Origin: DAIDKA01 sp035487155
Lineage (GTDB): Bacteria > Pseudomonadota > Gammaproteobacteria > Steroidobacterales > Steroidobacteraceae
Assembly (NCBI GenBank): GCA_035487155.1
Contig: DATHMK010000016.1
Coordinates: 18,647 to 82,646, forward strand
Direction: 5' to 3'
Length of the DNA stretch: 64,000 bases
Below the pieces are notes generated by a model. That model worked only from the letters and a program-made list of their open reading frames with translations, was not told the origin of the DNA and ran no database searches. This document shows, one piece after another, positions 25,305-33,978 of the stretch (position 1 is the stretch's first letter; each line of letters opens with the position of its first letter). The position numbers and the translations under genes are program-made.

Positions 25305-26509
25305 GACTCCACCGTGAGGCCGATGTTCCTGTTGCCCAGACGAACTGTCGTCCGGTTGATCACCCGTCCGGCCAGCTGACCGCAGGCAGCGTCGATATCA
25401 TCGCCGCGCGTGCGGCGGATGGTCGCGAGCACCCCGCCACGAATGAGCTCGTCCCGGAAGCGCTGGATGACGGCCAGCGGCGAGCGCCGGTAGCGGGTTC
25501 CGGGGAAAGGATTGAAGGGAATGAGATTTAGCTTGGCCGGATGACCGCGCAGCAGCCGCACCAGCTCACGGGCCTGAGCCGGGGAGTCATTGACCCCATC
25601 CAGCATCACGTACTCGAAGGTAACGCTGCGGCCATTCTGCTCATCCAGATAATGCCAGCACGCGGCCAGCAGCTCGCTGATCGGATGCTTGCGATTGATC
25701 GGCACCAGCTCGTTGCGCAAGGCATCGTTGGGTGCGTGCAGCGAGACCGCCAGTGCGACATTGGTTTCTTCGGCCAGCTTGTACATCTGCGGGACCAGGC
25801 CGGAGGTCGACAGCGTGACCCGGCGACGCGACAGATCGAACCCGAAGTCATCCATCATGATGGACAGGGCCGGCACGACGTTGCGGAAATTCGCCAGTGG
25901 CTCGCCCATGCCCATCAGTACCACATTGCTGATGATGCGGCCGCTGACGGGGGTGACCACCTGCGAGTTGCTCGGCAGCTCGATTTCCGGATCGGCTTCG
26001 ATGCCCGGATCGCTCTGCGGATCCTCGCCCGGCGCGGCGCCGACGGCCGCCTCCAGTTCGCGCGCCGCCAGCCACACCTGGCCGACGATTTCGCCGGTGG
26101 TCAGGTTGCGATTGAAGCCCTGTTGCGCGGTGGCGCAGAAGGAGCAGTCCAGGGCGCAGCCGACCTGCGAAGAAATGCACAGAGTGCCGCGGCCCGGCTC
26201 CGGGATGTAGACCATCTCGAAGGCCTGCGAGGCATCGGCTGCGAGCTTCCATTTGCGGGTGCCATCGCTTGACACCTGCAGCTCAGTGATCCGTGGCACC
26301 CGCACTTCCGCGCACTGCGCCAGCTGCGCGCGAAAGTCCTTGGCCAGATCGGTCATCTGCGCGATCCGGCCCTCGCCGCGCTTGTAGATCCAGTTCATCA
26401 GCTGGCGCGCACGGAAGGGCTTGCTGCCAAGACCGGCGATGTACTGCTCAAGCTGCGGGCGGGTCAGCCCCAGCAGATTGGTGCCTACGGTTGCGGTCTG
26501 CTCTGACAT
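25301..26509 (-). CDS. rlmN: Dual-specificity 23S rRNA/tRNA adenine C2 methyltransferase RlmN
   Basis: 402 residues from the ATG at 26509 (MSEQTATVGTNLLGL); an upstream ATG at 26536 abuts the ndk stop. This radical SAM enzyme methylates A2503 of 23S rRNA and A37 of some tRNAs. The cluster motif is CALDCSFCATAQQGF, and the second catalytic cysteine is in RGDDIDAACGQLAG. An acidic, Pro-rich insertion of roughly 30 residues (within GEDPQSDPGIEADPEIELPS) lies between AARELEAAVGA and ISNVVLMGMGEPL; the E. coli protein lacks it. It is followed by pilF with a 4-nt overlap. Confidence 0.96.
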   Translation of the reverse strand: MSEQTATVGTNLLGLTRPQLEQYIAGLGSKPFRARQLMNWIYKRGEGRIAQMTDLAKDFRAQLAQCAEVRVPRITELQVSSDGTRKWKLAADASQAFEMVYIPEPGRGTLCISSQVGCALDCSFCATAQQGFNRNLTTGEIVGQVWLAARELEAAVGAAPGEDPQSDPGIEADPEIELPSNSQVVTPVSGRIISNVVLMGMGEPLANFRNVVPALSIMMDDFGFDLSRRRVTLSTSGLVPQMYKLAEETNVALAVSLHAPNDALRNELVPINRKHPISELLAACWHYLDEQNGRSVTFEYVMLDGVNDSPAQARELVRLLRGHPAKLNLIPFNPFPGTRYRRSPLAVIQRFRDELIRGGVLATIRRTRGDDIDAACGQLAGRVINRTTVRLGNRNIGLTVES

Positions 26510-26536
26510 GGATGGCGCATTGATCCGTGAGCCCAT

Positions 26537-26965
26537 CTAAGGGCGCGGAAACACCTGAGTGCCGGCAAAAAAGTATGCGATCTCCTGCGTCGCGGTCTCC
26601 ACGGCGTCGGATCCGTGGACCACATTCTGCTCGATGCTCAGGGCCAGATCCGCACGGATGGTGCCGGGTGCGGCCTTCTTAGGATCGGTGGCGCCCATGA
26701 GCTCGCGGTTCTTGGCAATGGCGTTCTCGCCCTCAAGCACCTGCACGATGACCGGACCTGAGGTCATGTAGCTCACCAGGTCCTTGAAGAAAGGACGTGC
26801 GCGATGCACCGCATAGAAGCCCTCGGCCTCGAGCTGGGACAGATGCATCATGCGCGCAGCAATGACGCGCAGTCCTGCGGTTTCGAAGCGGCGATAGACC
26901 TCGCCAATCAGGTTGCGGGACACGCCATCGGGCTTGACGATGGACAGGGTGCGTTCGAGCGCCAT
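26537..26965 (-). CDS. ndk: Nucleoside diphosphate kinase
   Basis: 142 residues from the ATG at 26965 (MALERTLSIVKPDGV), the usual start of the family, with GGAG 10 nt upstream. It transfers phosphate between nucleoside di- and triphosphates through a phospho-histidine; the active-site His is in NVVHGSD. Its stop is followed by rlmN. Confidence 0.97.
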   Translation of the reverse strand: MALERTLSIVKPDGVSRNLIGEVYRRFETAGLRVIAARMMHLSQLEAEGFYAVHRARPFFKDLVSYMTSGPVIVQVLEGENAIAKNRELMGATDPKKAAPGTIRADLALSIEQNVVHGSDAVETATQEIAYFFAGTQVFPRP

Positions 26966-27159
26966 TCGAGAAGATCTCCTGCAGACTGTGGCTGACCTGC
27001 GGGGTTTGCAAGTCATTGAAATCGTTGGAATTTAATATCCAGGAATCGTGGTCGCCGACGCCGGCGGCCAATATCCGGGGCGCGCAGTCTACCGCGGACG
27101 GGCAGGATTGGCCACCCACGACGAACGCGGAAGTTGCGGTTTGGTAAGCCTTTTTTACG

Positions 27160-27185
27160 AAAGCCCGGCGTTTCGCCAAGGCTTT
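27160..27185 (-). terminator. Hairpin just after iscA (possible terminator, no T tract)
   Basis: Read on the minus strand 4 nt after the iscA stop, AAAGCC-TT-GGCG-AAA-CGCC-G-GGCTTT can form a 10-bp interrupted stem. It is followed by CGTAAAAAAGG rather than a run of T, so it is not a standard intrinsic terminator. It could protect the 3' end or act with Rho. Confidence 0.35.
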
Positions 27186-27189
27186 GGGA

Positions 27190-27513
27190 TCAGACGCTGA
27201 AACTCTCGCCGCAGCCGCATTCGCCCTTGACGTTGGGATTGCTGAACTTGAAGGCTTCGTTCAGCCCCTGCTTCACGAAGTCGACGATCGTGCCATTGAC
27301 CAGGCTGAGGCTCTCCCGGTCCACGAACACCTTCACCCCGTGATCCTCGAACACCACGTCATCGGGGCGGGAATCATCCGCATAATTAACGACATAGGCA
27401 AAGCCCGAGCAGCCGGTCTTGCGCACCCCGAGCCGCAGGCCCAGGCCGCGGCCCCGGGAGGCCAAGAAGCTTCGGACCCGGTCGGCGGCCGATTCAGTCA
27501 GTGAAATTGCCAT
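27190..27513 (-). CDS. iscA: A-type iron-sulfur carrier IscA
   Basis: 107 residues. The three conserved cysteines of A-type carriers are present in KTGCSGFAY and GECGCGESF. The protein binds and delivers Fe-S clusters to targets. It starts 23 nt after the end of the TrmJ-IscS fusion gene; a TAGAAT box (27524-27529) lies in between. It is the only isc gene left downstream: hscB, hscA and fdx are absent and the next gene is ndk, 224 nt away. ErpA is an alternative name, but position favours IscA. Confidence 0.9.
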   Translation of the reverse strand: MAISLTESAADRVRSFLASRGRGLGLRLGVRKTGCSGFAYVVNYADDSRPDDVVFEDHGVKVFVDRESLSLVNGTIVDFVKQGLNEAFKFSNPNVKGECGCGESFSV

Positions 27514-27523
27514 GTCGCGTCCC

Positions 27524-27529
27524 ATTCTA
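27524..27529 (-). promoter_or_regulatory. -10-like box (TAGAAT) before iscA
   Basis: TAGAAT on the minus strand ends 10 nt before the iscA ATG, directly after the stop of the upstream fusion gene. No clear -35 is seen. It may allow separate transcription of iscA. Confidence 0.3.
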
Positions 27530-27536
27530 CGGTCAT

Positions 27537-29861
27537 TCAGGACCATTGCTGAAGTGCAGCATGCAATGCGTCCTCGATCAGCAGCAGTCGCCCGAGTTTT
27601 TCCACCGGTACCGCAAGGGCTTGCGCCCAGGCCCTGGGGGATCCGGGCTGCGCCTCGGAGCGCCTGCGTCCGGCCAGCTGCAGCACCAGCCAGCTGGCCG
27701 TAGCCAGAGTATGTGGGCAGCCCAGCGCCTGGAACCGTGCCTCGATCACAGTGTCGGCGTTCACCCGCAAATGCAGCCGTACCCATGCCTCTGCCGCAGG
27801 GCTTCCTGCCTCACCGCGTAACACGCGGCCGGCTGAATCGGCCAGGGTCCCGGCGCCCTGCAACCGCGAAAACAGCGCCTGGACCGCCGGGCCCAGCGTC
27901 TCGCCCTGGACCGCCAATGGCGCTTCGGCCACCGTGTCGGGGCCCGATGGAGAAACTTCCCGCAGCCGCCGTACGGCCCGGCTGACCTGGGCGGCAGCCG
28001 TTTCCAGGTCGGCATCGGTGTTGAAGCGGCCGAAGCTGAACCGCAGCGAGCTTTCCGCTTGGCGCGAGCTGCGCCCCAGGGCGCGCAGCACGTACGAGGG
28101 CTCCCCCAGGGCGGAGTTGCACGCCGCGCCGGTAGACACCGCAAGGCCAGGTAAGGCGCTCATCAGACTTTCACCCTCAACGCCGTCGAAGGCGACATTC
28201 AGGATATGCGGCACCCGAGGTGCCCCTCCTCCATTGATGGTCACACCTCCAAGGGATTCAAGGCGTGTCCAGAGCCGATCGCGCCATTGCGTGATGCGCG
28301 CGTTCTCCGAAGCCTCACTCTGTGCAGACAGTTCGCAAGCCAGACCGAACCCGGCGATTTGATGGGTGGGCAGGGTTCCGGGTCGCAGGCCCGATTCCTG
28401 GCCACCCCCGAACATCAGCGGCGTCAGGGTGGCTTTTTGACCCTCACGCAGGTACAGCGCTCCCACCCCCTTGGGGCCGTAGATCTTGTGCGCCGAAACC
28501 GACAACAGATCCACCGGCAGGTCCGCGATGTTCAAGGCCAGCCGGCCGGCACTCTGCGCCGCATCCACATGAAACAGCACCGAGCACGACCGGCACACCG
28601 CACCGATGCCCTGGATGTCCTGGATCACACCGGTTTCATTGTTGACATGCATCAGGGACACCAGCGCGGTGTCGGCTCGCAGGGCCGCCGCAACTGCTTG
28701 CGCACTCACCCGCCCGTCGGCATCCGGCTGCAACCAGGTGACGCTGAACCCCTCGCGGGTGAGTTGCCGGACCGCATCGAGCACCGCCTTGTGTTCGGTG
28801 CGGGCACTGATCACATGGCGTTTCCCCGGCGCCAGTGCCCGCGCGGTTCCCAGCACCGCCAGATTATCCGCCTCGGTGGCCCCGGAGGTGAAGATGATCT
28901 GCTCGGGCGATGCGCCGATGAAACGCGCGACCTGCGCCCGCGCCACCTCGATGCGCCGCGCCGCGGCGCGTCCCGCGGCATGAGCGGTTGCCGCAGGATT
29001 TGCGAACCAGCCCTCCTCGCCCAGACATTGATGCATCTGCGCGCTCACCGCCGGATCAACCGGCGTGGTGGCGGCATTGTCCAGGTACACCGTCTGCGGC
29101 GCATGCGCCGAACCTGCGATGCGCCGCCGCCCCTGTATCGAGGTGAGGATGCCACGCAGGATATTCGCTTCGTTCTGATCCAGCTCCGCGCGCTGCAGGA
29201 AGCGCCGGATGCGGGTCATCAGGTGCGTGCCGGCCTGGGTTCGGTCCTTGAAATTGACCTCATCCAGAACCTGCTCCAGGTGCCCGTACAGGTGCTGCAT
29301 CTGCGCCGGTGTCGCCAGCGGCACACGCTCGGCGTCGCCCGCCCCCTCTACGGCACTGCCGTGCTCGTGGCGTGCCCGGAAGATCTCATAGGCCACCAGT
29401 TGCACCGCCATCGCGAGATTCAGCGAGGCGTACTCAGGGCTGGCCGGTATCCGCAACAGCACGTGGCTGGCTTGCAGATGTTCGTTCTCCAATCCGGTGC
29501 GCTCGGCTCCGAACAGCAGCGCCACCGGCGCACGCCTGGCCTCGGCGAGGATGCGCCCGGCGGCCTCGCGCACCTCCAGCTCCCGGAAGTTCTGGTCACG
29601 ATGGCGCGCGGTGGTGGCGGCGATGAAGCCGCAATCCGCGATGGCCTCCGCCAGGGTCGCAACGACGCGGGCACTGCTCAGGATCGACTCGGCGCCAGCG
29701 GCCCGGGCGCTCGCTTGCGGGTGCGGGAACTCGCGCGGCCGCACCAGCACCAGCTGCCGCAGATCCATGTTCATCATGGCGCGCGCCACGGCCCCGATGT
29801 TGCCGGGGTGGGAGGGTTCGACCAGGACGATGCGTATGTCAGGTGTTGAATCAGGTGCCAT
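27537..29861 (-). CDS. Three-domain fusion: TrmJ methyltransferase - IscS cysteine desulfurase - degenerate IscU-like domain
   Basis: 774 residues in one open frame. Residues 1 to about 250 are a complete TrmJ SPOUT methyltransferase for tRNA 2'-O-methylation at position 32 (VEPSHPGNIGAVARAMMNM, LLFGAERTGLENEHL, IPASPEYASLNLAMAVQ). About 258-640 is a complete IscS-type desulfurase: TVYLDNAATTPVDP, the PLP lysine in SAHKIYGPKG, the active-site loop with its cysteine in STGAACNSALGEPSYVLRAL, and GLRPGTLPTHQIAG. The last 120 residues align with IscU (VIEARFQALGCPHTLATAS against VN-IIEDARFKTYGCGSAIASS) but keep only the C63 equivalent. PACGD has become PAAEA and the third cysteine is gone. The gene takes the place of trmJ-iscR-iscS-iscU. 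No methionine occurs near the first junction. Retained IscS probably serves tRNA thiolation and cofactor synthesis. Confidence 0.9.
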   Translation of the reverse strand: MAPDSTPDIRIVLVEPSHPGNIGAVARAMMNMDLRQLVLVRPREFPHPQASARAAGAESILSSARVVATLAEAIADCGFIAATTARHRDQNFRELEVREAAGRILAEARRAPVALLFGAERTGLENEHLQASHVLLRIPASPEYASLNLAMAVQLVAYEIFRARHEHGSAVEGAGDAERVPLATPAQMQHLYGHLEQVLDEVNFKDRTQAGTHLMTRIRRFLQRAELDQNEANILRGILTSIQGRRRIAGSAHAPQTVYLDNAATTPVDPAVSAQMHQCLGEEGWFANPAATAHAAGRAAARRIEVARAQVARFIGASPEQIIFTSGATEADNLAVLGTARALAPGKRHVISARTEHKAVLDAVRQLTREGFSVTWLQPDADGRVSAQAVAAALRADTALVSLMHVNNETGVIQDIQGIGAVCRSCSVLFHVDAAQSAGRLALNIADLPVDLLSVSAHKIYGPKGVGALYLREGQKATLTPLMFGGGQESGLRPGTLPTHQIAGFGLACELSAQSEASENARITQWRDRLWTRLESLGGVTINGGGAPRVPHILNVAFDGVEGESLMSALPGLAVSTGAACNSALGEPSYVLRALGRSSRQAESSLRFSFGRFNTDADLETAAAQVSRAVRRLREVSPSGPDTVAEAPLAVQGETLGPAVQALFSRLQGAGTLADSAGRVLRGEAGSPAAEAWVRLHLRVNADTVIEARFQALGCPHTLATASWLVLQLAGRRRSEAQPGSPRAWAQALAVPVEKLGRLLLIEDALHAALQQWS

Positions 29862-29954
29862 GGGATCAGGACGGGTAACGTAGGTGAAGGGCCCGAGGTC
29901 TGCTAATCTTGCAACCCTCCCCCTTTGCGCGGTCTTCGCGCCAGCTTATTTGCC

Positions 29955-30755
29955 GTGCAGCCACTTCTCAATATCGCCGTTCGTGCCGCCCGTCGCGCCG
30001 GCGAAATCATCGTCCGCAGCCTCAACCGGGCAGACACTCTCACCGTCACGGCCAAGGGACGCAATGATTTCGTGACCGAGGTGGACAAGGCCGCCGAGCG
30101 GGAGATCATCGCCACCATTCGCAAGTCCCACCCCGATCATGCCTTCCTGGCCGAGGAAGGTGGTGCCAGCGGCAACAGCGACACCCTCTGGATCATCGAT
30201 CCGCTGGATGGCACTACCAATTTCCTGCACGGCAATCCCACCTTCGCCGTCTCGATCGCCTGCCAGATACGCGGCCGCCTGGAGCATGCCGTGGTGTACG
30301 ACCCCATGCGCCAGGAGATATTCAGCGCTTCGCGCGGCGGCGGTGCACATGTGGACAATCATCGCCTGCGGGTCACCGCGCACCGCACTTTGGAGGGAGC
30401 GCTGATCGGCACCGGGTTTCCGTACCGGGAGAACACCCGCTACCTGGACGAATACCTGAACATGATGAAGGCGGTGATACTGAACACCGCCGGCCTGCGC
30501 CGGCCCGGCGCCGCCGCACTGGATCTGGCCTATGTGGCCGCGGGGCGCCTGGACGCATTCTGGGAGATCGGCCTGAGTCCCTGGGATACGGCCGCCGGGA
30601 CGCTGCTGATCCAGGAGGCCGGTGGCCGCATCGGCACCTTGAGCGGCGGCGAATATACCCAGGGTGGCAATGTGCTGTGCGGAACGCCCAAGGTGTACGA
30701 GGCGATGGTGGAACTGCTGGCCCCGTTTCTGCCCGAAGGTCTGCGCGAGGGCTGA
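29955..30755 (+). CDS. suhB: Inositol-1-monophosphatase family protein SuhB
   Basis: 266 residues from the GTG at 29955 (QPLLNIAVRAARRAGEII), matching the E. coli SuhB N-terminus and length; a TTG at 29925 would add ten residues. The metal-binding motifs are EEGG, DPLDGTTNF and WDTAAG. SuhB hydrolyses inositol phosphates and in E. coli assists NusA in rRNA antitermination. It is divergent from the trmJ fusion, as suhB and trmJ are in E. coli. Confidence 0.94.
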   Translation: MQPLLNIAVRAARRAGEIIVRSLNRADTLTVTAKGRNDFVTEVDKAAEREIIATIRKSHPDHAFLAEEGGASGNSDTLWIIDPLDGTTNFLHGNPTFAVSIACQIRGRLEHAVVYDPMRQEIFSASRGGGAHVDNHRLRVTAHRTLEGALIGTGFPYRENTRYLDEYLNMMKAVILNTAGLRRPGAAALDLAYVAAGRLDAFWEIGLSPWDTAAGTLLIQEAGGRIGTLSGGEYTQGGNVLCGTPKVYEAMVELLAPFLPEGLREG

Positions 30756-30814
30756 TCACCCCGGGCTCCCGCCGCCTGTAGTACAGTCGGCCCAACATTA
30801 ACGGGGGTCGCTTG

Positions 30815-32299
30815 ATGAGCAAACCGGGGATATTCGCCACCATTCCAGTGGCTGATCTCGAGGCCGATGCCGCGCATGCCGCGCTCAACCGTTCCTTAGG
30901 CCCGGTCGCCCTCACCGCGCTGGGCATCGGCGGCATCATCGGCACCGGCATCTTCGTGTTGACCGGTATTGCGGCCGCCGAGCATGCCGGGCCCGCCGTG
31001 GTCCTGTCCTTCATCATTGCCGGGTTTGGCTGCATATTCGCAGGTCTTTGCTACGCCGAGTTCGCCTCCATGGTCCCGGTCGCGGGCAGTGCCTACGCCT
31101 ACAGCTATGCCACCCTGGGCGAGTTCACCGCCTGGTTTGTCGGCTGGAACCTGGTGCTCGAATACCTGTTCGCCGCCGCCACCGTGGCAGTGGGATGGTC
31201 GCGGTACTGCGTATCTCTGCTCAATTATTTCCATGTCAATTTTGTGCCCGCGGTGCTCTCGGCATCCCCGTGGAAGGTTGCAACCGATGGCGTGACCGTC
31301 CTCAAAAGTGGCGCGATGCTGAATGTGCCTGCCATCTTCGTCGCGCTGCTCGTCACCTGGATCTGCTACATCGGCATCCGCCAGTCCGCATTCGTGAACA
31401 CTCTGGTGGTGATCATCAAGGTGGCCATCGTGCTGGTGGTCATCGGCTTCGGCGCCTTCTACGTGAATCCGGCCAACTGGCATCCCTTCATCCCGCCCAA
31501 CACCGGCACCTTCGGGGTCTACGGCTGGTCGGGGGTACTGCGCGCCGCGGGCGTCGTGTTCTTCGCCTACATCGGCTTTGATGCCGTGTCCACGGCCGCC
31601 CAGGAGGCCAAGAACCCGGCGCGCAATATGCCCATCGGCATCCTCGGCAGCCTGCTGATCTGCACGGTGCTGTATATCCTGATGTCCGCCGTGCTGACCG
31701 GCCTGCTGCCGTTCGCGCTGCTCAATGACGCAGCGCCGGTTGCCGTTGCCCTGGCCGCACATGCGCAATTGGCCTGGCTGGTCCCCTGGGTCACCATCGG
31801 CGCCCTCGCCGGTCTCACCTCGGTCATCCTGGTGATGATGCTCGCGCAGGCACGCATCTTCCTGGCCATGGCCCGGCATGGACTGCTTTGGCAGTTTTTC
31901 GGCAAGGTCCATCCGAAGTTCCGCACGCCGCATATTGCGACCTTGATCACCGGACTATTTGCCGCAACTGTCGGCGGCTTGGTGCCGGTCGATATTCTCG
32001 GGGAGCTCGTCTCCATCGGCACCCTGTTCGCATTCATCGTGGTGTGCATCGGGGTGCTGGTGCTGCGCAAGACTCGCCCCGATCTGCCACGGCCGTTTCG
32101 CGTCAAGGCAGTGTGGTTCGTCGCCCCGGCGGGTGTTGTGATGTGCGCGCTGATGATTGGCTTCCTGCCGGTGAGCACCTGGCTGCGGCTGGTGCTGTGG
32201 ACGGCCATCGGGATCCTCATCTACTTCACCTACGGCTACCAGCACAGCCGGCTGCGGAACCGGGCTATTTCCGTGCCCGCTTCTGATTTGCCTGCATAA
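30815..32299 (+). CDS. APC-superfamily amino-acid permease (cationic amino-acid transporter type)
   Basis: 494 residues from the ATG at 30815, with a GGGGGT stretch upstream. About 12 membrane helices are visible. The first contains the unwound motif GIGGIIGTGIFVLTG that binds the amino-acid backbone, and YAEFASMVPVAGSAYAYSYA and FFAYIGFDAVSTAAQEAKNP are classic for the YfnA/CAT branch. The substrate is probably a basic or branched amino acid, which is inference. Its 3' end overlaps the terC-like gene by 35 nt tail to tail. Confidence 0.9.
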   Translation: MSKPGIFATIPVADLEADAAHAALNRSLGPVALTALGIGGIIGTGIFVLTGIAAAEHAGPAVVLSFIIAGFGCIFAGLCYAEFASMVPVAGSAYAYSYATLGEFTAWFVGWNLVLEYLFAAATVAVGWSRYCVSLLNYFHVNFVPAVLSASPWKVATDGVTVLKSGAMLNVPAIFVALLVTWICYIGIRQSAFVNTLVVIIKVAIVLVVIGFGAFYVNPANWHPFIPPNTGTFGVYGWSGVLRAAGVVFFAYIGFDAVSTAAQEAKNPARNMPIGILGSLLICTVLYILMSAVLTGLLPFALLNDAAPVAVALAAHAQLAWLVPWVTIGALAGLTSVILVMMLAQARIFLAMARHGLLWQFFGKVHPKFRTPHIATLITGLFAATVGGLVPVDILGELVSIGTLFAFIVVCIGVLVLRKTRPDLPRPFRVKAVWFVAPAGVVMCALMIGFLPVSTWLRLVLWTAIGILIYFTYGYQHSRLRNRAISVPASDLPA

Positions 32300-32999
32300 G
32301 GGCGCGCATGCGCAGGTTGATGAGCTCGACAGCGGCGGCAAAGGCCATGGCGAAGTACAGATACTTCTTCGGCATCTCGAAGTGCAGTCCCTCGGCGACC
32401 AGCGTGGCGCCGATCAGGATCAGGAACGCCAGAGCCAGCATCTTCACCGTGGGGTGACGGTCGACGAAGTCGCCGATGGTGCCGGCCACCCACATCATCA
32501 CCGCAATGGCCGCGATGATGGCGGCCACCATGATCGGAAAGTCCTTGGCCAGACCCACCGCCACGAATACCGAATCCAGGGAAAATACGATATCGATGAG
32601 CGCGATCTGGATCACGGTCAGCACGAAGCCGGCCACCAGATGCGGCCGCTGGCCGCGCGCGGCGCCCTCCAGCGCATGGTGAATTTCGATGACGCTCTTG
32701 GCCAGCAGGAACAGGCCGCCGGCCAGCAGGATCAGGTCACGGCCCGACAGCCTCTGCGAGGCGATGTCCAGCAGCGGCCGTGTCAGATGCGTCAGCCAGA
32801 CAATCGAATACAGCAGCGCGATGCGGGTGCACATCGCCAGCGCCAGGCCGCTGATGCGGGCCGAGCGCTGCCGCGTGTGCGGCAGCCTCGCCACCATGAT
32901 GCTGATGAAGATGATGTTGTCGACACTGAGTACGATCTCAAGGATCGCCAGCGTTGCAAACGCCAGCCACGCTTGTGGATCGGACAGCAGTGCCAGCAA
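32265..32999 (-). CDS. TerC-family integral membrane protein
   Basis: 244 residues with seven or so membrane helices. The acidic TerC motifs are present in helix 1-2 (ILEIVLSVDNIIFISIMV) and in the repeat (DIVFSLDSVFVAVG). The family includes Mn2+ exporters such as Alx/MntX that metalate secreted proteins. Its place just downstream of secF (15 nt) fits that role, though metal specificity is not shown here. CGGAGGACG precedes the start. Confidence 0.9.
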   Translation of the reverse strand: MLALLSDPQAWLAFATLAILEIVLSVDNIIFISIMVARLPHTRQRSARISGLALAMCTRIALLYSIVWLTHLTRPLLDIASQRLSGRDLILLAGGLFLLAKSVIEIHHALEGAARGQRPHLVAGFVLTVIQIALIDIVFSLDSVFVAVGLAKDFPIMVAAIIAAIAVMMWVAGTIGDFVDRHPTVKMLALAFLILIGATLVAEGLHFEMPKKYLYFAMAFAAAVELINLRMRALMQANQKRARK

Positions 33000-33014
33000 C
33001 TTCGTCCTCCGCGA

Positions 33015-33953
33015 TCAGGGCATGGCGTCGGCGGCAGTCTTCTTCATGGTGGGGAACAGATGCTCGGACGTCAGGCCGCAATCCAGGGCAATGGCGCTGG
33101 AAATATAGATCGATGAGTAGGTGCCGGCGAGAATGCCGATCAGCAGCGCCTCCGAGAACCCGCGCAGCGCCGGGCCGCCGATGAGCAGCAGCGCCACCAC
33201 CACGATGGCCGTCACCACCTTGGTCATGATGGTTCGCGACAGGGTCTGGTTGATCGACTGATCCAGCACCTGCGCCGAGGCCAGGCGCCGGTTGGCATGG
33301 AAGCGTTCACGGATACGGTCGAAGACCACGACGGTGTCGTTGAGCGAATAGCCGATGACCGCGAGGATGGCGGCGACCGACGGCAGATCGAACTGCGTCT
33401 GCGTGAACGAGAAGATGCCCAGCACCAGAATCGGATCGTGCATCACGGCCAGGATGGCGCCGAGCGACAGGCGCCAGGTGTGAAAGCGCAACGCGATATA
33501 GATCGAGATGAAGAACAGCGTGAAGAACAGTGCCAGCTCGGCACTGCGCCACAGTTCACCGCCGACCTGAGGGCCTACCACGTCCGGTGCCTGCACCTGC
33601 ACTTGCGGATCCAAGCCCTGAAGCACTTTAGTCACCTGTGCGCGAATGGTCTGCGCATCCTGCTTCTCCCCCAGGGGCGGCAGCCGGATGGTAACGTCGC
33701 GGGAGGAGCCGAAGCTCTGCACCTGCGGGTCGTGATATCCCGCCTTGCTCATGGCGGTGCGCACGGCATCCACGTTGGCCGCGGTCGGAAAGGTCGCCGG
33801 GATGTTCACGCCACCGGTGAAATCGATGGCCAGGTTCAGTCCGCGCGTCAGCAGAAAGGCAATCGAGGCCACGACAAAGATCAGGGACAGCCCGTACCAC
33901 ACCTTGCGCGTGGCCATGAACGGGAAATTGGTCGGCTTATGAAAAAATTCCAC
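33015..33953 (-). CDS. secF: Protein translocase subunit SecF
   Basis: 312 residues with six membrane helices. The hallmark LLTRGLNLAIDFTGGVNI follows the first helix, a periplasmic domain occupies about 40-140, and the RND-type helices include VAAILAVIGYSLNDTVVVFDRIRE. With SecD and YajC it uses the proton gradient to drive late steps of Sec export. It begins 25 nt after secD. Confidence 0.97.
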   Translation of the reverse strand: MEFFHKPTNFPFMATRKVWYGLSLIFVVASIAFLLTRGLNLAIDFTGGVNIPATFPTAANVDAVRTAMSKAGYHDPQVQSFGSSRDVTIRLPPLGEKQDAQTIRAQVTKVLQGLDPQVQVQAPDVVGPQVGGELWRSAELALFFTLFFISIYIALRFHTWRLSLGAILAVMHDPILVLGIFSFTQTQFDLPSVAAILAVIGYSLNDTVVVFDRIRERFHANRRLASAQVLDQSINQTLSRTIMTKVVTAIVVVALLLIGGPALRGFSEALLIGILAGTYSSIYISSAIALDCGLTSEHLFPTMKKTAADAMP

Positions 33954-33978
33954 TGTAATTCCTCGCGACGACCCGTGC

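Noticed and set aside
27160..27185. Standard intrinsic terminator after iscA
   Set aside because: The stem is good but is followed by A-rich rather than T-rich sequence on the coding strand, so it is listed only as a hairpin.
29090..29115. Frameshift or separate iscS gene at the TrmJ/IscS junction
   Set aside because: The frame is continuous through the junction. A GTG just before YLDNAATT could in theory serve as a start, but no Shine-Dalgarno precedes it and no stop ends the TrmJ part.
28206..29849. 547-codon open frame on the plus strand
   Set aside because: It is antisense to the TrmJ-IscS fusion gene and has no recognisable domain; it is a shadow of GC-rich codon use.
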